Source: CALKCV01 sp964619285 (lineage in GTDB: Bacteria; Cyanobacteriota; Cyanobacteriia; Cyanobacteriales; Microcoleaceae). Taken from it: a stretch of DNA of 15,927 bases. Shown in pieces: positions 7,468-13,991 of the stretch; positions within the stretch are counted from its first letter, which is position 1; the number at the start of each line of letters is the position of its first letter. The position numbers and the translations under genes were made by a program. The notes beneath the pieces are model-generated. The model saw nothing but the letters and a program-made list of their open reading frames with translations. It did not search any database and had not been told where the DNA came from. The stretch covers positions 1-15,927 of the forward strand of contig CAZUCT010000168.1 in assembly GCA_964619285.1 (NCBI GenBank), read 5' to 3'.

Positions 7468-9471
7468 TTAAACCACCGCCTCGATAACCTCTTGGAATTG
7501 AATTTCATCCTTACGCGGATCCGCATAAACCACTCTCACATCAAAGCGATCGCCCACCTGCACCTGTCGATTAAACCGCATCGCCAACTCCAAACCCAAC
7601 TCCTCAAGCAAAATCAACCCCAAATTACTATCCTCTCGCAACCAGCGAATCATCAAAGCCTGCCACACCTCACCAAAATGGCGACGCAAATATTCCAAAG
7701 CCCAATAACGATTCGTAAACCGTTCCACCGTCGAAGCCTCCTTAGCCGAAGGCCCCAGAGTCATCACCATCTCCTGCATCTCCTCCCGAGAAAAAGGCAA
7801 ACTATCCCCCCGCAAATGAGCCTTAATCTGAAAATGAGCCAACAAATCGCTGTAACGACGAATCGGCGAAGTCACCTGAGCGTAAGTATCCAAAGCCAAA
7901 CTCGCGTGGCGGGCCGGCATAATCCCCATTTCGCTGCGAGGCATACAGCGGCGCAGAGCAGAAGAACGCACCGGCCCCGCCGGCAGCAACATCAATTCTT
8001 CCTCTGGGGGCAACTCCGGTTGCGGCTGACTGCGATAAGGAATAGGCAAATTGTGAGTTTGACCGTACTTAGCCCCCACTTCCCCCGCCAAAATCATCAT
8101 CTCTGCCACCAAAATTCGCGATCGCGAATCGTCAACCAACTTAATAAAAATCTCATCCCCCTCAACCTTAATCGTCGACTCCGGCAGATAAATAGCGATC
8201 GCCCCTTGGGACAGTCTCCAACGTTCCCGAACCTTAGCCCACTCGCTCAGGGCATGAATTTCCGGTTCCCCCTGTACCCCCATCTCCAACATCTCGTCCA
8301 CATCCTCATAAGTCAGGCGGTAGGTAGGCTTAATTCTACTTGGGTGAATGCTGTACTCCCGTACCGCCCCCGTTTCATCCAAGATCGTTGCAAAGCTCAA
8401 AGCGCAACAAACTTGACCTTGGAGCAAACTCATCGGACCCGCCGCCAGCTCCATCGGAAACATCGGCACCATCCCCGTCGGCAAATAAACCGTCGTCGTC
8501 CTGCGCCTTGCTTCCAGTTCCAGTTCGTCCCCTGGAGTCAGCAAGCGAGTCGGATCTGCAATATGTACCCAGATTTTTTGTCGGCCATCTTCCATAAATT
8601 CAATACTTAGGCCATCATCTATTTCGCGGGTACTTTCATCATCAATCGTGTAAACCTTCAGATGGGTTAAGTCCAAACGATTAGCATCTGGATCTGGTGG
8701 GAGAGACTCTAGGCAGCTTTGGGCCACTTCTAATACCTTTGTTGAAAAGTGCGTTGGGATCTGGCTGCGTCGCAAAAATAAATTTTCGTGCGGACTCCAT
8801 AGACCTAGATCTACTAACAGTTTAAACGCTGCATCTGCTGTTTCGGGCATCTCTAATATGGCCAAATTTTCTTTGGCCTGGACTTGATGGGATGCTTCTT
8901 CTGCATAGGCAGCATATCTTTCCAGGGCATCCAAGCGGTTGCGATCGCTATTGGCCCATTCCACCTCTTCTCCCTCAAGTCGACGTTTTATCTTCTCGAC
9001 AAACTGTTCTAATTCCTCTTTCTTTTGTCTTTCTACTTCTATTTGATGTTGTATTTCTGCCACCTGAGAGACCGAACGCGGTTCGTAGCGATCGCCCTTT
9101 TGTTTAAAAAAAACCTTATCTTCCGCCAGCAAACTGTAAGCCGCATAGCACTGTTCGGGGGTTTGTTCTGAAAACAACAACATCGCCATTTCTACTGCAT
9201 TAACCGTTTCTCCTTCTTCCACCAAAATTTCCCAAGCTACTTCTAAACTAGAAGGATCTAAATAATTTTCTACTTCCTCAATAAACTTAGAAATTTCAGA
9301 AGTTTTGTAGCTTCCACCTTCCACCTCATAGCTTACTTGTTTGGGAGGAATGCTATGGCTTTGACCGTTTGCTTCTACCACCACCCAATTTTTTTTGCCG
9401 TCCGGGCGATCTGCTACTGCCAGACGACGTTCTCCATGTATTCTAAATTCAATTAAGTTTCCCTTCTCCAC
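7468..9471 (-). CDS. rnb: RNase II/RNase R family 3'-5' exoribonuclease
   Basis: 667 residues, close to the usual cyanobacterial RNase II length. The order is a short N-terminal region (MEKGNLIEFRIHGERRLAVAD), a helical section to about 250 including a Glu/Lys-rich coiled stretch (140-170), the RNB catalytic domain from about 265 (TIDDESTREIDDGLSIE) to about 570 (SPIRRYSDL, the typical RNB end motif), and a C-terminal S1-like RNA-binding domain. Metal-binding acidic residues are Asp277, Glu283, Asp285 and Asp286. In the E. coli enzyme the second of these is Asp, so Glu283 is a conservative change. It degrades single-stranded RNA from the 3' end in the cytoplasm. The start is GTG with no clear Shine-Dalgarno site, chosen because MEKG matches the family's usual N-terminus. 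It lies downstream of rpsR and rpmG, an arrangement I recall from other cyanobacteria. Confidence 0.95.
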   Translation of the reverse strand: MEKGNLIEFRIHGERRLAVADRPDGKKNWVVVEANGQSHSIPPKQVSYEVEGGSYKTSEISKFIEEVENYLDPSSLEVAWEILVEEGETVNAVEMAMLLFSEQTPEQCYAAYSLLAEDKVFFKQKGDRYEPRSVSQVAEIQHQIEVERQKKEELEQFVEKIKRRLEGEEVEWANSDRNRLDALERYAAYAEEASHQVQAKENLAILEMPETADAAFKLLVDLGLWSPHENLFLRRSQIPTHFSTKVLEVAQSCLESLPPDPDANRLDLTHLKVYTIDDESTREIDDGLSIEFMEDGRQKIWVHIADPTRLLTPGDELELEARRRTTTVYLPTGMVPMFPMELAAGPMSLLQGQVCCALSFATILDETGAVREYSIHPSRIKPTYRLTYEDVDEMLEMGVQGEPEIHALSEWAKVRERWRLSQGAIAIYLPESTIKVEGDEIFIKLVDDSRSRILVAEMMILAGEVGAKYGQTHNLPIPYRSQPQPELPPEEELMLLPAGPVRSSALRRCMPRSEMGIMPARHASLALDTYAQVTSPIRRYSDLLAHFQIKAHLRGDSLPFSREEMQEMVMTLGPSAKEASTVERFTNRYWALEYLRRHFGEVWQALMIRWLREDSNLGLILLEELGLELAMRFNRQVQVGDRFDVRVVYADPRKDEIQFQEVIEAVV

Positions 9472-9501
9472 AACTAATAATTAATAAATAATAATTTTTC
9501 T

Positions 9502-9611
9502 GGGAGCATCTCATATTTGCAAAAAAACTTTCTCGAACAGTTAACAATTGACAATTTACAATTGACAAAAAGCGTTTAACTCTTGGCTTTCTTCAAAATT
9601 GAGATGCCCCC
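9502..9611. mobile_element. MITE-like element, divergent copy (about 110 bp)
   Basis: The left end is GGGAGCATCTCATATTTG (9502-9519). The right end is CAAAATTGAGATGCCCCC (9594-9611), whose complement GGGGGCATCTCAATTTTG matches the left end at 15 of 18 bases. The inside differs from the 80-bp element and holds CAATTGACAATTTACAATTG-like heptamers. T-rich flanks (ATTTTTCT before, TTTTTTCT after) could be an imperfect 8-base duplication, but the sequence is too simple to be sure. It lies between rpsR and the RNase II gene. Confidence 0.6.
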
Positions 9612-9714
9612 TTTTTTCTTAAGATACATTCCTCTTTTCCCCATTAACAATTTTGGGTAGATGCCAGCCTTCTCTTGCTTTACACCCCACCCAAAATCCT
9701 CAATCTTCCAGCCT

Positions 9715-9936
9715 TTAATTGCTACTTTCTCTATTGACATAAGGCAACAAAGCCATTTGCCGCGCTCTTTTAATGCTTTTCGTCAATTCTCGCTGTTGTT
9801 TAGCCGTCAAACCCGTAATTCGCCGAGGCAAAATTTTGCCCCTTTCCGTTACATATTTTCTCAGTAAATCGACATCTTTATAGTCGATTGGTTGTCCCGG
9901 TGTTATTGGTGATACTCTACGACGAAAGTAAGCCAT
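9715..9936 (-). CDS. rpsR: 30S ribosomal protein S18
   Basis: 73 residues from the ATG at 9936 (MAYFRRRVSPI), the normal S18 length. The frame could be extended 7 codons to a TTG (9957), but this would add MRKKLRK, which is not part of the family; AAGGA lies close before the ATG. Diagnostic runs are IDYKDVDLLRKY, TERGKILPRRITG and LTAKQQRELTKSIKRARQ. S18 binds the platform of the small ribosomal subunit next to S6. In this genome it lies downstream of rpmG on the same strand and is likely co-transcribed with it. The 195-base gap between them carries a 10-base tandem repeat and heptamer repeats. Confidence 0.97.
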   Translation of the reverse strand: MAYFRRRVSPITPGQPIDYKDVDLLRKYVTERGKILPRRITGLTAKQQRELTKSIKRARQMALLPYVNRESSN

Positions 9937-9970
9937 TTTCCTTAGTTTTTTCCTCAATATTGGACTTTAA

Positions 9971-10003
9971 TTTTTGCTTATTTCTGCTTATTTCTGCTTA
10001 TTT
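9971..10003. repeat. 10-bp tandem repeat upstream of rpsR
   Basis: Three units TTTTTGCTTA, TTTCTGCTTA, TTTCTGCTTA and the beginning of a fourth (TTTCC), 35-67 bases upstream of the S18 start codon, in the S18 leader. No known regulatory site is recognised in it. Confidence 0.6.
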
Positions 10004-10152
10004 CCAGTTACAGTTTTTTAGCCCGTGCTGTTTTGTCAAGAAGAGAGAAAATTTATTTCCCAACCGCTTATTGCTTTGCCATTAACAAGAACGCAATTAG
10101 CAATTAGCAAAAAGCAAAACGCTTTTTGTTCTCTTCAAAATTGCGGTGGAAC

Positions 10153-10341
10153 CTATTTAGTTTCCTTGTGAACCGTGTGTTTGTTGCAATGGGTACAGAA
10201 CTTTTTCAGTTCTAATCTGCCCGTCGTGTTCCTACGATTTTTGGTTGTCGTGTAACGGGAAACCCCTTTGGAGCGCTTATCCGTGTTAGTACGACATTCC
10301 GTACATTCCAAGGTTATTATTAATCTGACCCCTTTAGCCAT
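10153..10341 (-). CDS. rpmG: 50S ribosomal protein L33
   Basis: 62 residues from the ATG at 10341 (MAKGVRLIITLECTEC). The frame continues 11 codons upstream, but the family starts at MAKG. Two CxxC pairs (ECTEC and FCTHC) make the zinc-binding form of L33. The other marks are YTTTKNRRNT and LELKKFC. It is a structural protein of the large subunit near the exit site. It follows the RDD gene by 37 bases and precedes rpsR on the same strand; the L33-S18 pair is a common bacterial order. No clear Shine-Dalgarno site is visible. Confidence 0.97.
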   Translation of the reverse strand: MAKGVRLIITLECTECRTNTDKRSKGVSRYTTTKNRRNTTGRLELKKFCTHCNKHTVHKETK

Positions 10342-10378
10342 AATTCTAAAAAATTTCAGTGGTATTAGACACAAACAA

Positions 10379-10912
10379 TTATCTTCTCATATATTTTCGT
10401 GTTTTGTCAATCAGCCAGCGAACTTTTAGATCCAAAGAGTAACCCCGCATGGCCCCTATTACCAGAGTTTGACTAACTTGGTCGTGGAAGGCCTGCTGAT
10501 ACCTGTCCGTATCCACCAAGGCCACCACCCAGTCCAAAAATAAAGGTAAAAACAGCAGCAATACGGCAGCATTACCCGAAGTCAGACCCGTTACTCCTCG
10601 GACTGCCAGGGCAGCGGCCAAGGCCAACATCCCTTCCCGCTTGAACAATTCTACGATACCCGGCGTCCTTTGATATCTAGCGTCCATAACTTTTAGATTT
10701 AAGGCCCACCGTCCCAGACTTTGGCCTTGATTTTTGGCCACTAAAAATACTCGCAGGGCCAACCAAAACACTAGAAAAACCAGCGTACCCAGGAACCAAT
10801 TATTGCTCAATAGGGCGCTTAGGAGCCAAATTACTCCTGTATCTATGCAGAATGCTGCCACCCGACGAGCTAGCGGAGCTCTTGGCAATTGCGTAACTAT
10901 CTCATAACTCAT
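10379..10912 (-). CDS. RDD-family membrane protein
   Basis: 177 residues from the ATG at 10912. It opens with the RDD motif region LARRVAAFCIDTGVIWLL, where Arg and Asp flank the first membrane segment. Two or three further hydrophobic segments follow (FLGTLVFLVFWLALRVFLV, VLLLFLPLFLDWVVALV). GQSLGRWALNLKVMDARYQR and AFHDQVSQTLVI are the other typical RDD landmarks. The C-terminus is basic. RDD proteins are small membrane proteins of largely unknown role; some are linked to ion transport. It is the first gene of the leftward cluster RDD-rpmG-rpsR-RNase II, 37 bases before rpmG, so it probably shares their transcript. Confidence 0.9.
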   Translation of the reverse strand: MSYEIVTQLPRAPLARRVAAFCIDTGVIWLLSALLSNNWFLGTLVFLVFWLALRVFLVAKNQGQSLGRWALNLKVMDARYQRTPGIVELFKREGMLALAAALAVRGVTGLTSGNAAVLLLFLPLFLDWVVALVDTDRYQQAFHDQVSQTLVIGAMRGYSLDLKVRWLIDKTRKYMRR

Positions 10913-11142
10913 GGCCGAGAAAAGCCTCGTCTCTTTACTATTTTTCTTATTATTTTAGGTTAATTGCCGCTCTGGAATTTGGCATCTAACTATTTCAGGC
11001 CAACTCTTTTTAGGCCCTAATTTTAACTACTTAATTGGAAGAGCGATCGCTCTTTCTTTACCCTTTAATTAAATTTTAATTTAATCTAGCTCTTAAACCA
11101 GGGCGATCGCCCGTTCATAAAAAGCGTCCCGCAACTTTTTTT

Positions 11143-11385
11143 TTAGGAATTGAAAGGATTTTCTCCAGATCCCAACTGTGTTTTGCTTCTTTCCAATTGT
11201 TCCCATAAAGCCTCTATTTCCGAAAAAGCAGAGCCCAGACCTATTTTGCCATTAGTTGCCAAAGCGCTGATGTAACCTACTCTAGTGGCAAATTCCTGTA
11301 GGTTAGCGTTAAAAGCCAAGTTTTCTGGCTTTACTTCGCCATAATACCGACTTTTAGAAAAGAAAAAATTATATTTATCAGACAT
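11143..11385 (-). CDS. Small cyanobacterial protein, DUF7219-like
   Basis: 80 residues from the ATG at 11385, with AGGAGG (11394-11399) 8 bases upstream, a strong ribosome site. The sequence SRYYGEVKPENLAFNANLQEF then VGYISALATNGKIG and ALWEQLERSKTQLG matches, from memory, a family of about 80-residue proteins restricted to cyanobacteria (DUF7219). It is soluble, with no signal peptide and mostly helical in outline. Its role is unknown. It is divergent from sdhB across a 400-base region and separate from the RDD-led cluster (230 bases away). Confidence 0.85.
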   Translation of the reverse strand: MSDKYNFFFSKSRYYGEVKPENLAFNANLQEFATRVGYISALATNGKIGLGSAFSEIEALWEQLERSKTQLGSGENPFNS

Positions 11386-11788
11386 TGTTATAACCTCCTC
11401 TTTTACCTTTTTTTTACTACTTCTTTAATTTTACTTTAAATTTTCTTAACCTGCAAGCGATCGCCATTATAAAAAAGCGTGACGGCGATCGCCTTAAGCT
11501 CTACCACCCTTTTTTTCTTCAAAAAATCTGTAACAAAAAAAACATTCCCAGCATTTTGTGCGAACTTATTCAGAACTTTTGCCACAAAAAAAATTACGTC
11601 AAATACCACATTCAGTAAAATCTGCTCGATTTTACACTGCCCAAAGAGAATCAACCAACTCTCCTTCAATCACCCTCAATGGTGAAAATCTAACTACAAG
11701 TAGAAATCAAGCGATCGCTATTCCGTTTAAAATAAAACATAGAAACCAATTAACCCGAAAACCCTCTGATTACAGCCAGACTAAAAAT
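11386..11788. other. Divergent intergenic region between the small DUF7219-like gene and sdhB
   Basis: 403 bases with no convincing gene. It contains a pair of HIP1 sites in inverted form (GCGATCGCC 11457-11465, GGCGATCGC 11484-11492), long T- and A-runs, an 8-bp hairpin at 11615-11635 and a third HIP1 at about 11711. Both flanking genes must be transcribed from here. The sdhB frame is open back to 11558, but that extension does not resemble SdhB. Confidence 0.6.
11615..11635. promoter_or_regulatory. Perfect 8-bp hairpin in the sdhB leader
   Basis: GTAAAATC (11615-11622), loop TGCTC, GATTTTAC (11628-11635). It is about 150 bases upstream of the sdhB start. It could be an operator or an RNA element; there is no T-run behind it to make it a terminator. 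Confidence 0.35.
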
Positions 11789-12808
11789 ATGGACATTCGC
11801 TTTAATATAATTCGGCAAAATCAAAACCACTCCCCACAAATTCAGACCTACACCCTCAACGTCGATCCGGCCAATACCGTACTCGAATGCCTCAACCGCA
11901 TCAAGTGGGAACAAGATGGAACCCTAGCTTTTAGAAAAAATTGCCGCAATACCATTTGCGGCAGCTGTTCCATGGGCATTAATGGCCGTTCTACCCTGGC
12001 CTGCAAAGAAAACATTGGCAGCGAACTCGCTAGATTAGAACGTATTGCTAATTCTGCATCTGGAGCCAAACCAGCAACTACTCCAGAAATTACCATCGCC
12101 CCTATGGGCAATATGCCGGTAATTAAAGATTTAGTAGTAGATATGACCAGTTTTTGGGATAACCTCCAAGCAGTAGAACCTTATGTTAGCACCGCCGCCA
12201 GAAAGATTCCCGAACGAGAATTTCTCCAAAGTCCCGAAGAACGGGCTAAACTAAATGCCAGCGGCAATTGTATTCTCTGCGGCGCTTGTTATTCCGAGTG
12301 TAACGCCCGGGAAGTTAATCCACAATTTGTCGGACCTCATGCCCTCGCTAAAGCATATCGAATGGTGGCTGACAGCCGCGATGAAAAAACTTTAGAAAGG
12401 TTAGAAAAATACAATCAAGACACTCAAGGAGTTTGGGGTTGTACTCGGTGTTATTATTGTAATTCCGTTTGTCCGATGGAAGTAGCACCGATGGACCGAA
12501 TAGGTCAAATTAAAGAAGAAATTCTCGATCGCAAAGATAAGCAAGATAGTCGTTCTATTCGCCACCGAAAAGTCTTAATCGATTTGGTTAAACAAGGGGG
12601 TTGGATTGATGAAAGAAAGTTTGCCTTGTTGGTCATTGGCAATTATTTTCGCGACCTTAAAGGCTTGCTTAGTTTGGGGCCTGTCGGACTGCGAGTTTTA
12701 TTATCGGGTAAGTTTCCTCTAACTTTTCAACCTTCAGAAGGTACCGAAACGGTGCGATCGCTTATTGAATCCGTTCAAAAACACGAACAACAATTGCAAA
12801 AAAGTTAG
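11789..12808 (+). CDS. sdhB: Succinate dehydrogenase/fumarate reductase iron-sulfur subunit
   Basis: 339 residues from the ATG at 11789; the longer frame to 11558 adds 77 non-conserved residues. The N-terminal plant-type ferredoxin domain carries the [2Fe-2S] cysteines 52, 57, 60 and 72 (CRNTICGSC...LAC). The C-terminal domain has two four-cysteine motifs: 161/164/167/171 (CILCGACYSEC) and 218/221/224/228 (CTRCYYCNSVCP). Classical SdhB has a [3Fe-4S] centre with three cysteines at the last site; here a fourth is present, as described for class E enzymes of archaea and cyanobacteria. The subunit passes electrons from the flavoprotein to the membrane quinone pool in the thylakoid/cytoplasmic membrane. 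No sdhA or anchor gene is beside it, which is usual in cyanobacteria. There is no Shine-Dalgarno site. Confidence 0.93.
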   Translation: MDIRFNIIRQNQNHSPQIQTYTLNVDPANTVLECLNRIKWEQDGTLAFRKNCRNTICGSCSMGINGRSTLACKENIGSELARLERIANSASGAKPATTPEITIAPMGNMPVIKDLVVDMTSFWDNLQAVEPYVSTAARKIPEREFLQSPEERAKLNASGNCILCGACYSECNAREVNPQFVGPHALAKAYRMVADSRDEKTLERLEKYNQDTQGVWGCTRCYYCNSVCPMEVAPMDRIGQIKEEILDRKDKQDSRSIRHRKVLIDLVKQGGWIDERKFALLVIGNYFRDLKGLLSLGPVGLRVLLSGKFPLTFQPSEGTETVRSLIESVQKHEQQLQKS

Positions 12809-12811
12809 CAG

Positions 12812-12839
12812 AAAAAAGTTTTTTATTTGATAAAATAAA
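12812..12839 (+). terminator. Weak A/T hairpin after sdhB
   Basis: AAAAAAGTTTTTT (12812-12824) overlaps TTTATTT-GATA-AAATAAA (12822-12839), followed by GATCTTTTT. Starting 4 bases after the sdhB stop, it may help end transcription, but the stems are all A/T. Confidence 0.3.
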
Positions 12840-12907
12840 GATCTTTTTCAAATATCTTTATTCGGCAACGCTATCAATAATTATTCACCAAATTAATGCT
12901 TAAGATG

Positions 12908-12985
12908 GGGAGCATCTCAATTTTGCATATTTATTTTCTCAATGAAATTATCGAGGGGTAAAAATTACAAATATGGGATGCTCCC
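12908..12985. mobile_element. MITE-like element, copy 2 (78 bp)
   Basis: Begins GGGAGCATCTCAATTTTGCA and ends ATATGGGATGCTCCC. It is identical to the element at 79-158 except for two missing bases near the middle (CTCAATG instead of CTCATCATG). It has the same orientation. The flanks (CTTAAGATG and GTTTGTTTT) show no target duplication. Confidence 0.75.
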
Positions 12986-13110
12986 GTTTGTTTTATTGTT
13001 ATTAAGAGAATTTTTGACTCACCAGGATTTTTTTACTTGGCAAAGATAGTTGGCGTTAAATTAATTTTCCAGAGCCGAAAAACCCGGTTTTTTCAAAAAA
13101 CAAAAAAACA

Positions 13111-13143
13111 AGAAACCCGGTTTTTTCAAAAAACCGGGTTTCT
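13111..13143. repeat. 33-bp palindromic repeat, copy 2 (possible terminator)
   Basis: Identical base for base to 206-238. It lies 13 bases beyond the stop of the leftward PPC-domain gene. A half copy (AAACCCGGTTTTTTCAAAAA, from about 13080) lies immediately beside it, so the repeat is partly duplicated here. Confidence 0.7.
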
Positions 13144-13156
13144 GAATTTTGCACCT

Positions 13157-13807
13157 TTAACGTACTTTTAAACTGTACTTACCTCGACCGGTATTATCGT
13201 AAGAATTAACGATGATGCGATAATTGCCAGTCATATGTAAAGTTATTTTCAGTTCGGAATTGGAATTTTCCTGGCTGATATCGTCGTGTTCTTGAAGTAA
13301 TTTATTTTCGGGCGTGAAAATAGCCAAATAAGTATCAAAATCTAAACTTTCTAGAGTAATAGTTACTTCCTGATTCTCCGTAGCTTCAAAGCTATATTCG
13401 TCGTACAAACTGCCATCGGTGGGAAGTATGGCGTCACCTTCTTCGAGAGTTCCTTCCACTTCCAAAATGGCCTCTGAGGTTTCCGGGGAAGGGCTAACTT
13501 CTGGAGAGGGGCTCGCTTCTGGGGAAGGGCTAACTTCTGGAGAGGGGCTCGCTTCTGGGGAAGGGCTCGCTTCTGGAGAGGGGCTCGCTTCTGGGGAAGG
13601 GCTAGCTTCTGGGGAAGGGCTAGCTTCTGGGGAAGGGCTAGCTTCTGGAGAAGATTCTTGGGCCATAAAAAACTCAGTGGAAATAGGAGCTTGACTTTCT
13701 TGGCCCTGCCTTGTCAAAGAAAAGGAGACCTTTGGAGAGACAATTGAAGTCCCGAAAATAGCTAGTAGGGCAAAAAGAGCGATCGCCCAAAATCGAACAT
13801 TACGCAT
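13157..13807 (-). CDS. Secreted protein: Pro/Ser/Glu repeat linker plus PPC domain
   Basis: 216 residues, ATG start, no strong ribosome site. A signal peptide-like N-terminus (RFWAIALFALLAIFGTSI, about residues 5-22) is followed by ten copies of the hexapeptide SPEASP (variants SPEVSP, SPETSE) at 53-112. A bacterial pre-peptidase C-terminal (PPC) beta-sandwich then runs from about 114 to the end (GTLEEGDAILPTDGSLYDEY, TLESLDFDTYLAIF, YRIIVNSYDNTGRGKYSL). PPC domains usually accompany secreted proteases; here there is no protease domain. The domain resembles the last PPC of the protease encoded just behind (GTLEPSDSVLESDGSLYDEY, YRILVNAYDRKGRGDYLL). It probably works outside the cytoplasm, perhaps binding or regulating the same surface. 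The catalytic role is unknown. Confidence 0.88.
   Translation of the reverse strand: MRNVRFWAIALFALLAIFGTSIVSPKVSFSLTRQGQESQAPISTEFFMAQESSPEASPSPEASPSPEASPSPEASPSPEASPSPEASPSPEVSPSPEASPSPEVSPSPETSEAILEVEGTLEEGDAILPTDGSLYDEYSFEATENQEVTITLESLDFDTYLAIFTPENKLLQEHDDISQENSNSELKITLHMTGNYRIIVNSYDNTGRGKYSLKVR
13472..13651. repeat. 18-bp tandem repeat encoding SPEASP linker
   Basis: Ten units of 18 bases (GGGCTAGCTTCTGGGGAA-type on the plus strand), in frame with the secreted PPC protein. Units near 13500-13560 alternate Val and Ala codons; the others are nearly identical, pointing to recent expansion. Confidence 0.9.
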
Positions 13808-13820
13808 TTTTTATCTCAGT

Positions 13821-13908
13821 TTGCTTTCCATAGACGTTGACACGACATGGCATCGAAGACAAAGTGCTTCAATTGTGCAGCCTCTCTAATGCCTGCTATG
13901 GAAAGCAA
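13821..13908. promoter_or_regulatory. 13-bp inverted repeat upstream of the PPC-protein gene
   Basis: TTGCTTTCCATAG (13821-13833) and CTATGGAAAGCAA (13896-13908) are perfect inverted repeats around 62 bases. The first arm is 14 bases upstream of the ATG at 13807. An inner pair AATGCC (13889-13894)/GGCATT (13914-13919) overlaps the second arm. The transcript leader could fold to cover the start region, or the arms could be binding sites. Confidence 0.45.
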
Positions 13909-13991
13909 TCTTTGGCATTGCGAGCATCCTCGATCCAGGCCTAAGACCCGATTATGCCACAACTTACGTTGCTATCTCAAATCTTCTTTCT

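Larger units (their letters stand above)
12809..13156. other. Intergenic region, repeat-rich
   Basis: 348 bases between the convergent ends of sdhB and the PPC protein gene. It contains an A/T hairpin after sdhB, a MITE copy (12908-12985), a partial palindrome (13079-13101) and a full 33-bp palindrome (13111-13143). No gene was seen. Confidence 0.7.

Noticed and set aside
7462..8610. Plus-strand open frame of 382 codons
   Set aside because: It lies opposite the RNase II gene and has a low-complexity His/Arg/Pro/Ser composition typical of an antisense shadow.
10913..11142. Possible tRNA or small RNA in the gap upstream of the RDD gene
   Set aside because: There is no cloverleaf or other convincing fold; only HIP1 palindromes (about 11040 and 11102) and A/T-rich sequence.
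11558..11788. N-terminal extension of SdhB
   Set aside because: The 77 residues show no SdhB similarity; the family begins close to MDIRFNIIR, and the extension reads through A/T-rich leader and hairpin DNA.
12899..12994. Target duplication around MITE copy 2
   Set aside because: The 9-base flanks CTTAAGATG and GTTTGTTTT do not match.
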